A stretch of 63,414 bases of DNA from Hyphomicrobium sp. (GTDB lineage: Bacteria > Pseudomonadota > Alphaproteobacteria > Rhizobiales > Hyphomicrobiaceae). The notes below the pieces were generated by a model. The model searched no databases, was not told where the DNA came from, and saw only the letters and a list, made by a program, of their open reading frames with translations. The DNA lies in NCBI GenBank assembly GCA_025351425.1, contig JANXVY010000012.1, forward strand, positions 1-63,414, given 5' to 3'. Positions 1 to 8,312 of the stretch are shown here, piece after piece (within the stretch, counting starts at the first letter, position 1; every line of letters begins with the position of its first letter). Made by a program: the position numbers and the translations under genes.

Positions 1-249
1 GTTTTCCGTCAAAACGCGCGCCACAGCAAGACGAGCGCGTTAGGAAAAGTGTGAAGCGGTTTTCCGTCAAAACGCGCGCCACAGCAAGCCGAGCGCGTTA
101 GGAAAAGTGTGAAGCGGTTTTCCGTCAAAACGCGCGCCACAGCAAGCCGAGCGCGTTAGGAAAAGTGTGAAGCGGTTTTCCGTCAAAACGCGCGACAAAA
201 CAAAAAGCTAGAGCGTGGGAGCGATTCAAAAAAAAGCGAACACGCTCTA
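1..249 (+). repeat. Tandem 58-bp repeat merging into a dispersed two-hairpin element (copy A)
   Basis: Three 58-bp units lie head to tail (1-58, 59-116, 117-174) and differ only at one or two bases. A fourth begins at 175 and diverges after about 194. Across the unit boundary, GCGCGTT and AACGCGC form an outer stem, and GGAAAA and TTTTCC an inner one. A second hairpin follows, CTAGAGCGTG (208-217) with CACGCTCTA (241-249). Related copies are at 45418-45522 (reverse) and 62885-62986. The array may extend beyond the left edge of the window. Its function is unknown; it is non-coding. Confidence 0.9.
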
Positions 250-355
250 ACCGCGCGAGCGTTGACCAGCCCTGGCGCCAGCCCCCGCCCCGCGCTACTC
301 TGCGCCCGGACGATCCTGGAACCATAGCAGCGGGCCCCCCCGCGCCGGAGGCCTC

Positions 356-586
356 ATGTTGGTTACACGCCCGTTTCTCGTTTTGATGGTTTCGCTCGTG
401 CTCTCCTCGCTGCCCGTCCCCGTCCACGCTGGCACGCCCTACACCTGCCTTTGCGACGGCAAGAAGCAGCGCTCCATCGCGAGTACCTACTTCTGCGGGC
501 ACCGCAAGCCCGCTTGCACCCGCAAGGAATTCAACGCCTTCCGCGCTAAGGCCTGCGCGGCTGATGGCTGCAATGTCGCCCGTTGA
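356..586 (+). CDS. Small secreted cysteine-rich protein, function unknown
   Basis: The product is 76 residues. Residues 1-25 look like a Sec signal peptide: Arg near the start, a Leu/Val-rich core, and cleavage after VHA. The mature part is about 51 residues, basic, with six cysteines (C31, C33, C47, C54, C67, C72), enough for three disulfides. GGAGG at 347-351 lies four bases before the ATG, which supports the start. It is convergent with the frameshifted YjbR gene, which ends 6 bp downstream. I recognise no family. The signal peptide and the even cysteine count argue for a real exported protein, not a chance reading frame. Confidence 0.65.
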   Translation: MLVTRPFLVLMVSLVLSSLPVPVHAGTPYTCLCDGKKQRSIASTYFCGHRKPACTRKEFNAFRAKACAADGCNVAR

Positions 587-591
587 GCGGC

Positions 592-935
592 TCATGCTTT
601 GCTGCGTGAACTCGATATCGCCTTTGGCTTCGGCAGTGCCTGCGCCCACGCGATCTGAAGCGCCGCGCGGAGTTCCACTTCGCCGAGGGCAGCAAGCCGT
701 CCGACCGTACACCCGTTACGCCCCCACGCGTTGGGGAGCGGTGAAAACGCGTCCGGCGCCACGAGGCATTTCAGTTCCTGTTCGTCCGGCGAAAACATGA
801 AGTTTGCGCTCGTCCCGTCGGCGGCGAGCGTGCGTTGATGCGCGCGACTTTGAACGCGGTGCAACCCAAATGCGGTGCTTCCACCGTCCCCTCCAGCGAG
901 AGCGCAATCCGGCGCAGATCCTTGCCCGCAGCCAT
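592..935 (-). pseudogene. YjbR/MmcQ-family protein gene broken by a frameshift
   Basis: Two minus-strand frames together encode one YjbR/MmcQ-like protein of about 114 residues. The first, from the ATG at 935, reads MAAGKDLRRIALSLEGTVEA and continues to about FKVARINA. The second, one base out of register, carries SPDEQELKCLVAPDAFSPLP, then the GWT-like segment and a conserved AELR-type C-terminal helix, ending at 592. The break is near 838-845 and is explained by loss of one base. The ATG lies 2 bp after the stop of the SRPBCC gene, so the two form an operon. YjbR proteins are small, often suggested to bind DNA, and of unclear role. A sequencing error would restore a normal gene. Confidence 0.75.
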
Positions 936-937
936 CT

Positions 938-1471
938 CTATACCCGCGTCTCGACTTTGCTCTTGAGGTTTGCAAGCCCTGCTTCGAATTCCCGGCCCAC
1001 CATGGCGTCGCAATCCATGAACAGCCCCACCACTTTGGCCATCAACGGCTGCCGCCCGGTCATGGACCACGACACCGTCGTTGCATCGCCCTTGGGCACC
1101 AGCGTGAACGTCACGGTATTGTCGGCGGCGAACGGCTTCTGCATCACGAGATTGAGCGTCACTTTTGAGGGCGGCTCTGCGCCGGTGATGGTGATGAACC
1201 CTGTGCCTGCCTTGCTGTTGCCCTCCCAGGCATACGTGGCGCCTGGGCCGTTCGCCGGTCCGCTGAACATGCGCTTCATGACCGGACCGGCCTTCTCGAA
1301 CGGCGACCACACCTGGAACGCCTGCAGGTTTTCGATGTGAGGGTAGATCGTGCCCGGCGCGGCCTTGATGTCGATTGAGCGCTGAACCCTGAACGTATCG
1401 GGCCGGGCGCTCGCCATCGCGAGCACGCCCACCAGCACAACGGCGGCAACGAGGATCAGCGTGGACAGCAT
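938..1471 (-). CDS. SRPBCC-family (polyketide cyclase/START-like) protein
   Basis: The product is 177 residues. Residues 1-20 form a hydrophobic N-terminal anchor or signal. The rest matches the SRPBCC ligand-binding fold as found in polyketide-cyclase-like proteins: a first strand around FRVQRSIDIKAAPGTIYPHI, then a WSPFEK segment, a GxxYAWEGN turn and a long C-terminal helix. Such proteins bind hydrophobic ligands in a helix-grip pocket, but the ligand cannot be predicted. It is followed after 2 bp by the frameshifted YjbR gene, a common pairing of two small domains. Family assignment is fairly secure; physiological role is unknown. Confidence 0.85.
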   Translation of the reverse strand: MLSTLILVAAVVLVGVLAMASARPDTFRVQRSIDIKAAPGTIYPHIENLQAFQVWSPFEKAGPVMKRMFSGPANGPGATYAWEGNSKAGTGFITITGAEPPSKVTLNLVMQKPFAADNTVTFTLVPKGDATTVSWSMTGRQPLMAKVVGLFMDCDAMVGREFEAGLANLKSKVETRV

Positions 1472-1525
1472 GTTGGCCTCCTTGATCGAGCGAACCCTGC
1501 CTTCGAGCGGAGTGCGGATCGCGAA

Positions 1526-2278
1526 TCAGGCGGTTGGCGCGGGCCGCTCGAAGACGATATCCACGCACGTGACCTGCCCGTTACGGACCTCGCTATTCAA
1601 CACATCGATGAGTGCAAAACCATGGCGCGCCATGATGTCGAGAATTTGCTGAGGGCGATAGGCATTTGTCTTCCCCATATGAACTTCGATGATCACCGAG
1701 TCGATCGCAGGCAGCAGCTTTTCCGCGCCTCGCAGGACTTCGAGTTCAAACCCCTCGGTATCGATTTTGAGGACGGCTGGCCGCTTCAACTCAGCCGCAC
1801 ACAAGACTTCGTCCAGTCGCCGTACCAGCACCGTGATGGATGGAAACGCGCGGCCGGATTTGTCGTGCAACGTTTGAAGGGTGGAGCTGGCGGGACCCGT
1901 CAGATGAAACGTCGCCTCGCCATTTTCGGCGCCGACAGCCATTTTGTGCAGCCGGCACGTGCGCGTCCGCATGATTCCCGCCTCAAGTTCGGGAAAGAAC
2001 CGCGGCGAGGGCTCGAATAGCTCGATCACGGCGTCCGGGCAGCGCGCATAGAGATCGGCGGTTCCCTCCGCTACGCCCACGTCTATGATGTGATGAAACG
2101 CGCGCGTCGAGCGGATCGACGTCATGGGCACGTAGTCGGAAACGCGCAAGCCCCAGCGGCCGACCAAATCGTTCAGCTTCAGTCGCAGCTGGCGGCGCAG
2201 ATAGGCGCGCGGCTCTCGCCGCCACGATGGTTTTCCGGAATTGTCGCTGGCGTTCCGGACGCGGTCCACTTCGCTCAA
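1526..2278 (-). CDS. FkbM-family SAM-dependent methyltransferase
   Basis: The product is 250 residues. A Rossmann motif I is visible at about 63-72 (HHIIDVGVAEG), an acidic strand end at ELFEPSP, and the FkbM hallmark LKIDTEGFELEVLRG at about 170-184. FkbM enzymes O-methylate sugars or polyketides; in Alphaproteobacteria they often act on surface polysaccharide. The start codon overlaps the stop of kdsD by 4 bp, so the two are translationally coupled, which suggests a Kdo- or polysaccharide-related substrate. That substrate is inference; the fold is secure. Confidence 0.88.
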   Translation of the reverse strand: MSEVDRVRNASDNSGKPSWRREPRAYLRRQLRLKLNDLVGRWGLRVSDYVPMTSIRSTRAFHHIIDVGVAEGTADLYARCPDAVIELFEPSPRFFPELEAGIMRTRTCRLHKMAVGAENGEATFHLTGPASSTLQTLHDKSGRAFPSITVLVRRLDEVLCAAELKRPAVLKIDTEGFELEVLRGAEKLLPAIDSVIIEVHMGKTNAYRPQQILDIMARHGFALIDVLNSEVRNGQVTCVDIVFERPAPTA

Positions 2279-3276
2279 GCCGCCCCCGCGCGCACCAGAT
2301 CGTGAATGTGCAGGATGCCGACCGGCCGACCCTTTTCGACCACGAAAATCGCCGAAATCCGCGACGAACTGATCATTTCCAGCGCCGCCGTCGCAAGCAT
2401 GGTCGGTGCGACTGTCTTGGGCTTGCGGGTCATGATGTCAGCCGTGCGTTGCGACAGCAGGTGTTCGCCCATGTGGCGGCGCAAGTCGCCGTCGGTGATG
2501 ATGCCGGAGAGCTTGCCCTTGCCGTCGATGACACCAAGGCACCCGAACGACCGGGTCGTCATGGTGACGATGGCCTCGCTCATCAGCTCGGACTCCAACG
2601 CGAGCGGCAGCCTGTCACCTGCATGCATGAGATCGGAGACATACTTGAGGCTCGCACCCAGCGAGCCGCCCGGATGAAACATCTTGAAGTCGTGCGCTGT
2701 GAAGCCCTTCGCCTCCAGCAGCGCGATGGCGAGGCAATCGCCGATGGCGAGTTGCATCGTCGTCGAGGTGGTGGGCGCGAGGCCATGCGGGCACGCTTCT
2801 TTCGCCCGCGGTAACTCCAGCACCACGTCCGCCTGCTGACCAAGTGCCGACGATCCCCCCGACGTGATCGCGATCAGCGGCACGCGGAACCGGCGCGAAT
2901 ACATGATGATGTTCTTGAGTTCCACCGTCTCGCCCGACCACGACAGCGCGAGGATCGCATCGTCCGGCGTGATCATGCCGAGATCGCCGTGCGAGGCTTC
3001 GGAAGGGTGCACGAAAAACGCCGGCGTTCCGGTGGAAGCAAATGTCGCGGCGATCTTCTGCCCGACGTGCCCGCTCTTGCCGATGCCGGAGACGATCACA
3101 CGCCCCTTGGCGGCCTTCAGCGCCTGCACGGCGGCCTCGAATGGCTCCGCAAGCCCGTTCTGGAGCGCAGCTTCAAGCGCCGCAAGCCCGTCCGCCTCCA
3201 GCGCCAGCGTTCGCAGCGCAGACAGCGCGCCGACGGAGACACGGGACGGGTGAGATTTGCGGGCGGCAGCGGTCAT
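2275..3276 (-). CDS. kdsD: Arabinose-5-phosphate isomerase (KpsF/GutQ family)
   Basis: The enzyme interconverts ribulose-5-phosphate and arabinose-5-phosphate, the first step of Kdo synthesis for lipopolysaccharide. An SIS domain occupies roughly residues 50-185 with the phosphosugar motif SGIGKSGHVGQKIAATF and the family-specific HPSEASHGDLGMI. Two CBS domains follow to the C-terminus. Total length, 333 residues, is normal. I chose the ATG at 3276 over an in-frame TTG at 3306, which has no well-placed ribosome-binding site. It is the first gene of a pair with the FkbM methyltransferase. Confidence 0.93.
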   Translation of the reverse strand: MTAAARKSHPSRVSVGALSALRTLALEADGLAALEAALQNGLAEPFEAAVQALKAAKGRVIVSGIGKSGHVGQKIAATFASTGTPAFFVHPSEASHGDLGMITPDDAILALSWSGETVELKNIIMYSRRFRVPLIAITSGGSSALGQQADVVLELPRAKEACPHGLAPTTSTTMQLAIGDCLAIALLEAKGFTAHDFKMFHPGGSLGASLKYVSDLMHAGDRLPLALESELMSEAIVTMTTRSFGCLGVIDGKGKLSGIITDGDLRRHMGEHLLSQRTADIMTRKPKTVAPTMLATAALEMISSSRISAIFVVEKGRPVGILHIHDLVRAGAA

Positions 3277-3418
3277 GTCGTTTCTCGGATCGGAGGACAG
3301 ACTCAAACCTTACCAGACCCACCATTCCGCCACCACCGTGACGCGTTGCAATCCCCTGCCATCGATCAGCGTCCTGGGCGATGGTGCCGGCTCGTCTCCG
3401 TCCGGCGCAGCCAGGGGA

Positions 3419-3619
3419 TTAGTGCTTGCGCACGGGGCCCGGTGTAGGCGGCGCCTCTAACGCGGCCTCGTGATACCAGCTGCTTCCGCACTCCGCCCAC
3501 GCCAGAGGAGCATCGTTTGATTCAGGCGGCGTACCGTCTGGGCGGGCGGCGGCGACACGGCGTCCCCCGAGCGGGAACGCATAAATCTTTGCCGTTTCCG
3601 AAGAGCGGTTCTTGGTCAT
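3419..3619 (-). CDS. DUF2735 family small protein
   Basis: The product is 66 residues. The start MTKNRSSETAKIYAFPLGGR and the later CGSSWYHEAAL segment match what I know of DUF2735, a short family of unknown function largely confined to rhizobial-type Alphaproteobacteria and often found beside glutamine synthetase II. Here it is divergent from glnII across a roughly 300-bp intergenic region that holds a perfect palindrome. A role tied to nitrogen status is inferred from this neighbourhood only. Confidence 0.75.
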   Translation of the reverse strand: MTKNRSSETAKIYAFPLGGRRVAAARPDGTPPESNDAPLAWAECGSSWYHEAALEAPPTPGPVRKH

Positions 3620-3732
3620 TTCAATTCGCTTTCGATATTTTTATCGTTGCATTGGCTATGCGCCAGCAACTCAAAACGCGTGTTGCCACTATGGGGTTCC
3701 CAATCCTATTTGCCTAATTAAAAAACACAAAC

Positions 3733-3749
3733 TGCCTATATTATAGGCA
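3733..3749. promoter_or_regulatory. Perfect 17-bp palindrome between DUF2735 and glnII
   Basis: TGCCTATA-T-TATAGGCA reads the same on both strands. It sits in an AT-rich stretch of the divergent intergenic region, about 114 bp upstream of the DUF2735 start and 170 bp upstream of the glnII start. The form suits a dimeric regulator. I found no clean sigma-54 -24/-12 promoter in this interval, so the identity of any regulator is open. Confidence 0.5.
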
Positions 3750-3918
3750 TGATTTCTTTTGCATAATTCGGTAGCATCGCGCGCCTGTGACACGTTGGAG
3801 CCGGGTCGTACATCTGTCGAACCCCGCCGTTGCTCGGCGCGCGGCCTCCAATCTAAGTCATGTACACGATCCTGTTTGAATGCATTCGGCATCGCTGAAA
3901 TCTGGGAGAACTCACGTC

Positions 3919-4965
3919 ATGACAAAGTACAAACTTGAGTATATCTGGCTGGACGGATATACTCCGGTTCCGAATTTGCGCGGCAAGACGCAAATCAAGG
4001 AATACAGCTCATTCCCCGAACTTGAACAGCTGCCGCTATGGGGTTTTGACGGCAGCTCCACGCAGCAGGCCGAGGGCCGCAGTTCCGATTGCGTGTTGAA
4101 GCCGGTGCGCCATTTCTTTGACAGCCAGCGCAAAGACGGCGTGCTCGTTCTTTGCGAAGTGATGATGCCGGACGGCGTGACGCCGCATCCCTCCAACAAG
4201 CGCGCGACCATCCTTGATGACGGCGGCGCCTGGTTCGGCTTCGAGCAGGAGTATTTCTTCTACAAGAACGGCCGCCCGCTCGGCTTCCCGGACATGGGCT
4301 ATCCTGCGCCTCAGGGCCCCTATTACACGGGCGTCGGCTACGCCAACGTGGGCAGTGTCGCGCGCCATATCGTGGAAGAACATCTGGATATCTGCCTCGC
4401 AGCGGGCATCAACCACGAAGGCATCAACGCCGAGGTCGCGAAGGGCCAGTGGGAATTCCAGATCTTCGGCAAGGGCTCCAAGCGGGCCGCCGATGAAATG
4501 TGGATGGCGCGCTATTTGATGCAGCGGCTGTGCGAGAAGTACGAGATCGACGTCGAATATCACTGCAAGCCGCTGGGCGCGACCGACTGGAACGGCTCCG
4601 GCATGCACGCCAACTTCTCGACCACCTACCTGCGCGATGTCGGCGGTCAGGCGTACTTCGAGAAGTTGATGGCAGCTTTCGAAGCCGCGCGCGAGGAGCA
4701 CATCGCGGTCTACGGCCCCGATAACCACCTGCGCCTGACCGGCCACCACGAGACGCAATCGATCCATCAGTTCAGCTATGGCGTTGCCGACCGGGGCGCG
4801 TCGATCCGCGTGCCGCACAGCTTCGTCAAGAACGGCTACCGCGGGTATCTGGAAGATCGCCGTCCCAACTCCCAGGGCGACCCATACCAGATCGCCTCGC
4901 AGATCCTGAAGACGATCGCGACCGTGCCGATCAGCGCTGAAGCTGGCGTCGCCGCCGCCGCTTGA
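3919..4965 (+). CDS. glnII: Glutamine synthetase type II (GSII)
   Basis: ATP-dependent ligation of ammonia to glutamate, cytoplasmic. The 348-residue product is the short eukaryote-like GSII form, not the roughly 470-residue GlnA: it begins with MTKYKLEYIWLDGYTPVPNL, has a WGFDGSSTQQAEG beta-grasp segment, the FGFEQEYF-like catalytic motif and the NGSGMHANFST ATP/glutamate region. GSII is typical of rhizobial-type bacteria and is usually induced under nitrogen limitation by NtrC. I chose the ATG at 3919, preceded by GGGAGAA at 3904-3910; an in-frame ATG 39 bp upstream lacks this. Two strong inverted repeats follow the gene. Confidence 0.96.
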   Translation: MTKYKLEYIWLDGYTPVPNLRGKTQIKEYSSFPELEQLPLWGFDGSSTQQAEGRSSDCVLKPVRHFFDSQRKDGVLVLCEVMMPDGVTPHPSNKRATILDDGGAWFGFEQEYFFYKNGRPLGFPDMGYPAPQGPYYTGVGYANVGSVARHIVEEHLDICLAAGINHEGINAEVAKGQWEFQIFGKGSKRAADEMWMARYLMQRLCEKYEIDVEYHCKPLGATDWNGSGMHANFSTTYLRDVGGQAYFEKLMAAFEAAREEHIAVYGPDNHLRLTGHHETQSIHQFSYGVADRGASIRVPHSFVKNGYRGYLEDRRPNSQGDPYQIASQILKTIATVPISAEAGVAAAA

Positions 4966-4977
4966 AGGTTCGTCATG

Positions 4978-5004
4978 GCGCCGGCATCCCTTGTTTGCCG
5001 GCGC
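4978..5004 (+). terminator. Hairpin downstream of glnII
   Basis: GCGCCGGCA (4978-4986) and TGCCGGCGC (4996-5004) form a perfect 9-bp GC-rich stem 12 bp after the glnII stop. There is no T-run, so it is either a non-canonical terminator or a 3' stabilising structure. Confidence 0.5.
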
Positions 5005-5062
5005 TCGTGACGCAGCCCTCGCCGCCCGCCCGTGCTCCCCTGCAAGGCGGCGCGGCATACGG

Positions 5063-5094
5063 CCATCTGTGGCGGTCCTCGTCGCCACAGATGG
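5063..5094 (+). terminator. Second inverted repeat between glnII and the outer-membrane gene
   Basis: CCATCTGTGGCG (5063-5074) and CGCCACAGATGG (5083-5094) form a perfect 12-bp stem with an 8-base loop. No T-run follows. It may end glnII transcription together with the first hairpin, or be an unrelated structural element. Confidence 0.4.
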
Positions 5095-5241
5095 TCCCGT
5101 AGCGATGGTCCCGCGCGCGGGTCTTGGCCCTAAGCCCACCTCCCTAAACTGATCGTTAACCGAACCTTCCTACTGTCGCAGCGGTGTATGCGTTGCCGCT
5201 TTGAGTCTGCTTTGGGCTCGATCCGTGGGGAGGACGCTTAC

Positions 5242-6906
5242 GTGCCGATTGCCAGGCCGCCGCGCATATTTCGCCCGCAGCTGCTGCTATCGGCCGTAGC
5301 CCTTGCAGCTGTGACCGGCGCGGCGCTGCCGGCTTTCGCGCAGGATGCGACCGTTGGTATCCAGCGTCCGCGCACGGCGGTGCCGGCGCGCACAGCCACC
5401 TCACGCAGCACCCCGCCAGCCGATTTTGGCGAAGGCACACCCGCGCCCGACTTGCCCCCCGTCACCCCCTCCGACGATCCCTCAGCCGTGCCCCAGGAAC
5501 AAGACGACCTCGAGCCTGCCCCCCGCGTGGGCCAGCGCGCTGTTCGCAAAGATGGCGATTTGTCGGAGCCGGACGCCCCCATGCTGCGCGACGGCCTGAT
5601 CGAAACCGGCGAACCTCAGGCCCCCCAGGACGGCATCGACCCGACTGGGATCGATACCCGCACCAAGGACGAAGCCGACCTGTTCGACAATCCGCCGGCA
5701 ACCGTCGACCAGCTGCTGTTCCAGATCGAAGAGCTGGAGCCTATCCTCGACCGCCGCCCGCAGCGCCTGTTCCGTTTTGAGCCCTACGACCCGGTCGGCG
5801 TCCGCGTCGGCAGCTTCGTGCTGTTCCCCCAGGTCGAGCTGTCGGGCGACGCGTTCTCGAACGTTTTTCGCGCCCCCAAGGCCCGCTCGGATGTGTCCTT
5901 CGACGTGCGCCCCTCGGCCCAGTTGGTGTCGAACTGGCGCCGCCACGCGCTCGAATTCCGCGCCAGCGGCACTGCGACCTTCTTCAACGAATTCTCGACG
6001 GAGAACGACAAGGCTTACACACTCGAAACCCGCGGCCGCCTCGACATCTCGAAACGCACGAACCTGCAGGCGAGCCTCAGCCACGACGTGTCTCAGGAGA
6101 GCCGCACCACCTTGGAAGGTCGCGCAGCAGGCCAGCGTGCGGACGTGACGACGGACAAGGCGACGCTCGCGTTCAATCACCGCTTCAACCGTCTCTCGCT
6201 CCAGCTGCGCGGCGCGCTCACCGACATTGCCTACGGCGACAGCAGCACGCTGGGCGTCACGACGAACAACTCGACGCGCGATTATACGACGTACGAACAG
6301 GCCGTCCGCGCCAGCTGGGAATTCAAGCCGACGTTCTCGGGCTTCACCGAAGTCGCCCTCAACCAGCGCGACTATCAACGCCTCGATCCGACGGGGCTCG
6401 ATCGCTCGTCCAACGGCGAACGCATCCGTGCCGGCGTCTCGTTCGGCAATACCGGCGAGTTCCTGCGCGGCGAAATCAGCACCGGCTGGGGCAACCAGCG
6501 CCCGGTCAGCGCAAACCTTTCGGACGTCTCGGGCGTGATCGTGGACGCGAACCTGACCTGGCGCCCCTCCGCCCTCACGGCGGTTTCAGTGAACGCCCGC
6601 TCCGACTTCGCCGAGACGACCGAATCCGGCGTCGGCGCCGTCAGGGTGCGGGCGGCCGGCCTCGAAGTGCGCCACGCCTTCCAGCGCTATCTCATCGCCA
6701 CGGCGGGCCTGGGCTACACCGTCTCCGACTATGTTGGCAGCACGTTGTCGGAGGAGGAACTGCGCGCCACCCTCGGCCTCGAATACTTCCTGAACCGTGA
6801 AACGGTGCTGTTTGGCCGCTACGCTCACACAGCCTTTACGAGCAACGCCGCCGATGCGAGCTACGACAGCGACGAAGTCCGCTTGGGCGTCCGCATCCGG
6901 CGGTAG
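5242..6906 (+). CDS. Outer-membrane beta-barrel protein
   Basis: From a GTG start the product is 554 residues. A signal peptide ends at about ALPAFA|QD. A Pro/Asp-rich, low-complexity linker of about 150 residues follows. The C-terminal 350 or so residues alternate polar and hydrophobic side chains with many Arg/Tyr/Asn turns, as in putative barrel porins (BBP2-like). I chose the GTG at 5242 because GGGGAGGA (5227-5234) sits 7 bases upstream and the signal peptide then begins near the N-terminus; an ATG at 5188 would add 18 non-hydrophobic residues. Substrate is unknown. Related alphaproteobacterial proteins are linked to exopolysaccharide export, which I cannot confirm here. Confidence 0.75.
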   Translation: MPIARPPRIFRPQLLLSAVALAAVTGAALPAFAQDATVGIQRPRTAVPARTATSRSTPPADFGEGTPAPDLPPVTPSDDPSAVPQEQDDLEPAPRVGQRAVRKDGDLSEPDAPMLRDGLIETGEPQAPQDGIDPTGIDTRTKDEADLFDNPPATVDQLLFQIEELEPILDRRPQRLFRFEPYDPVGVRVGSFVLFPQVELSGDAFSNVFRAPKARSDVSFDVRPSAQLVSNWRRHALEFRASGTATFFNEFSTENDKAYTLETRGRLDISKRTNLQASLSHDVSQESRTTLEGRAAGQRADVTTDKATLAFNHRFNRLSLQLRGALTDIAYGDSSTLGVTTNNSTRDYTTYEQAVRASWEFKPTFSGFTEVALNQRDYQRLDPTGLDRSSNGERIRAGVSFGNTGEFLRGEISTGWGNQRPVSANLSDVSGVIVDANLTWRPSALTAVSVNARSDFAETTESGVGAVRVRAAGLEVRHAFQRYLIATAGLGYTVSDYVGSTLSEEELRATLGLEYFLNRETVLFGRYAHTAFTSNAADASYDSDEVRLGVRIRR

Positions 6907-6925
6907 TTCCCCTTGGTCGGCGGGT

Positions 6926-6945
6926 CCAGGGCACGCGTGCCCTGG
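6926..6945. repeat. Dispersed GGTCCAGGG-type palindrome (copy 1)
   Basis: CCAGGGCACGCGTGCCCTGG is a perfect 20-bp palindrome within GCGGGTCCAGGGCACGCG. The same core with the same flanks recurs at 62836-62855, and a sequence variant with the same hairpin lies at 35216-35236. It could also act as a bidirectional terminator after the outer-membrane gene. Confidence 0.7.
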
Positions 6946-7001
6946 CCTTCTCTTCGCGGATGATGATATCGCTCGCAGACTTTGCCGCGATGGGGAAATG
7001 C

Positions 7002-8279
7002 ATGAACGCCATATTGGCATCACTGAAGCAAGCGGTAGACGTCCGCCCGGGCGAGCGCGTCTCGCTGCTGTGGTCGTTCGCGATGTTCTTTTCGGTGCTG
7101 GCGAGCTATTTCACCGTCCGTCCCGTGCGCGAGATGATGGGCGCGGGGCTTCCCAAGGGCATGCTCGAATATCAGTTCACCATTGTGTTCTTCGTGATGC
7201 TGGCCCTCGTCCCGGCGTTTGGCTTCATCGCGACGCGCGCTCCCCGCCGCCTCGTGCTGCCGGCGGTCTATGCCTTCTTCATCGCAAACCTTGTCCTTTT
7301 TGCTATCCTCTTTCGCGGTGCGGACGCAACTGGCGGTGTCGCACCTTGGCTCGCGTCAGCGTTCTTCATCTGGGTGTCCGTCTACAACCTGTTCGTGGTC
7401 TCGCTGTTCTGGTCGCTGATGTCGGCGCGCTGGTCGAGCGACGAAAGCAAGCGCCTGTTCGGGATCATCGCGGCCGGCGGCACCATCGGTTCGATCGTCG
7501 GCCCAACCCTTACTGGAAAGCTTGCCGGCATCATCGGCACCGCAAACCTGCCGCTTGTTTCCGCAGCCTTCCTTGGCCTCGCCCTGTGGGCAGGATACCA
7601 GCTGGGCGGCGATGCCCCGGTTGGTCAAGCCGGAGACGCCAAGCCGCCCGCGACGCTTGCAGCCGTCATCGAAGGCGCAACGCGCGTGTTTCAATCGCCC
7701 TACCTCGGCCGCATCGCGCTGGTGATCTTGCTGGCCAACCTCGTCTCCACCTTCTTCTATTTGGAGCAGACCCGCCTCGTGAAAGAAGCGATCCCCGATC
7801 GCACCGCGCGCGTCGAGTTCTTCGCCTCGCGCGATTTGATCGTGTCGGTGGCAACCGCCCTCATTCAGCTGCTGGGCACCGCGTTTCTGCTGCGCCGCTT
7901 CGGCCTGACGGCGGCACTCGCAGCGCTGCCGGTCGTCTGCATCGCAGGGCTATTGCTCATCGGCACTCTCCCAACGCTCGCCATCGTCGCGGGCGTGATG
8001 GCCTTCGAACGGGTGTCCGCGTTCGCGCTCGCCGGCCCCGCGATGCGCGTGCTCTACACGGTGGTCGATCCGGACGAAAAATACAAAGCCCAAAACTTCA
8101 TCGATACGGCGGTCTTCCGCGGCGGCGATGCGCTGTCTGGCTGGATGTCGCTGCTCTTCACGTCGATCCACGCCTCCCCGGCGCTGTCGATCGCGCTCAC
8201 GCTGCCGTTTGCCGGAGCCTGGCTGGTGAGCTGCCTGGGGCTGGGCAAAATGCAGGCGGAGCGGGCACAGCGAAGTTGA
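7002..8279 (+). CDS. MFS-type membrane carrier, NTP/NDP-exchanger-like
   Basis: The product is 425 residues with about 12 hydrophobic segments. The N-terminal half contains FTVRPVREMMGAGLPKG, and the segment around SARWSSDESKRLFGIIAAGG resembles the conserved loop of the NTP/NDP exchange transporter (Tlc-like) branch annotated in free-living bacteria, where the true substrate is unsettled. The start MNAILASLKQ at 7002 was preferred to an ATG 42 bp upstream because it gives a compact cytoplasmic N-terminus. It is convergent with trxB. Membrane transporter is secure; nucleotide exchange is a family label, not a demonstrated role. Confidence 0.8.
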   Translation: MNAILASLKQAVDVRPGERVSLLWSFAMFFSVLASYFTVRPVREMMGAGLPKGMLEYQFTIVFFVMLALVPAFGFIATRAPRRLVLPAVYAFFIANLVLFAILFRGADATGGVAPWLASAFFIWVSVYNLFVVSLFWSLMSARWSSDESKRLFGIIAAGGTIGSIVGPTLTGKLAGIIGTANLPLVSAAFLGLALWAGYQLGGDAPVGQAGDAKPPATLAAVIEGATRVFQSPYLGRIALVILLANLVSTFFYLEQTRLVKEAIPDRTARVEFFASRDLIVSVATALIQLLGTAFLLRRFGLTAALAALPVVCIAGLLLIGTLPTLAIVAGVMAFERVSAFALAGPAMRVLYTVVDPDEKYKAQNFIDTAVFRGGDALSGWMSLLFTSIHASPALSIALTLPFAGAWLVSCLGLGKMQAERAQRS

Positions 8280-8312
8280 TCGCGCGCGCCCCCTGTTGTC
8301 AATTGGAGCGCC

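Noticed and set aside
1-174. CRISPR array
   Set aside because: The 58-bp units are contiguous and near identical, with no unique spacers, and no cas genes are present.
3620-3918. Sigma-54 promoter for glnII
   Set aside because: The best GG...GC pair, in TAGGCATGATTTCTTTTGCA, has 13 instead of 10 intervening bases, so it does not fit the -24/-12 consensus.
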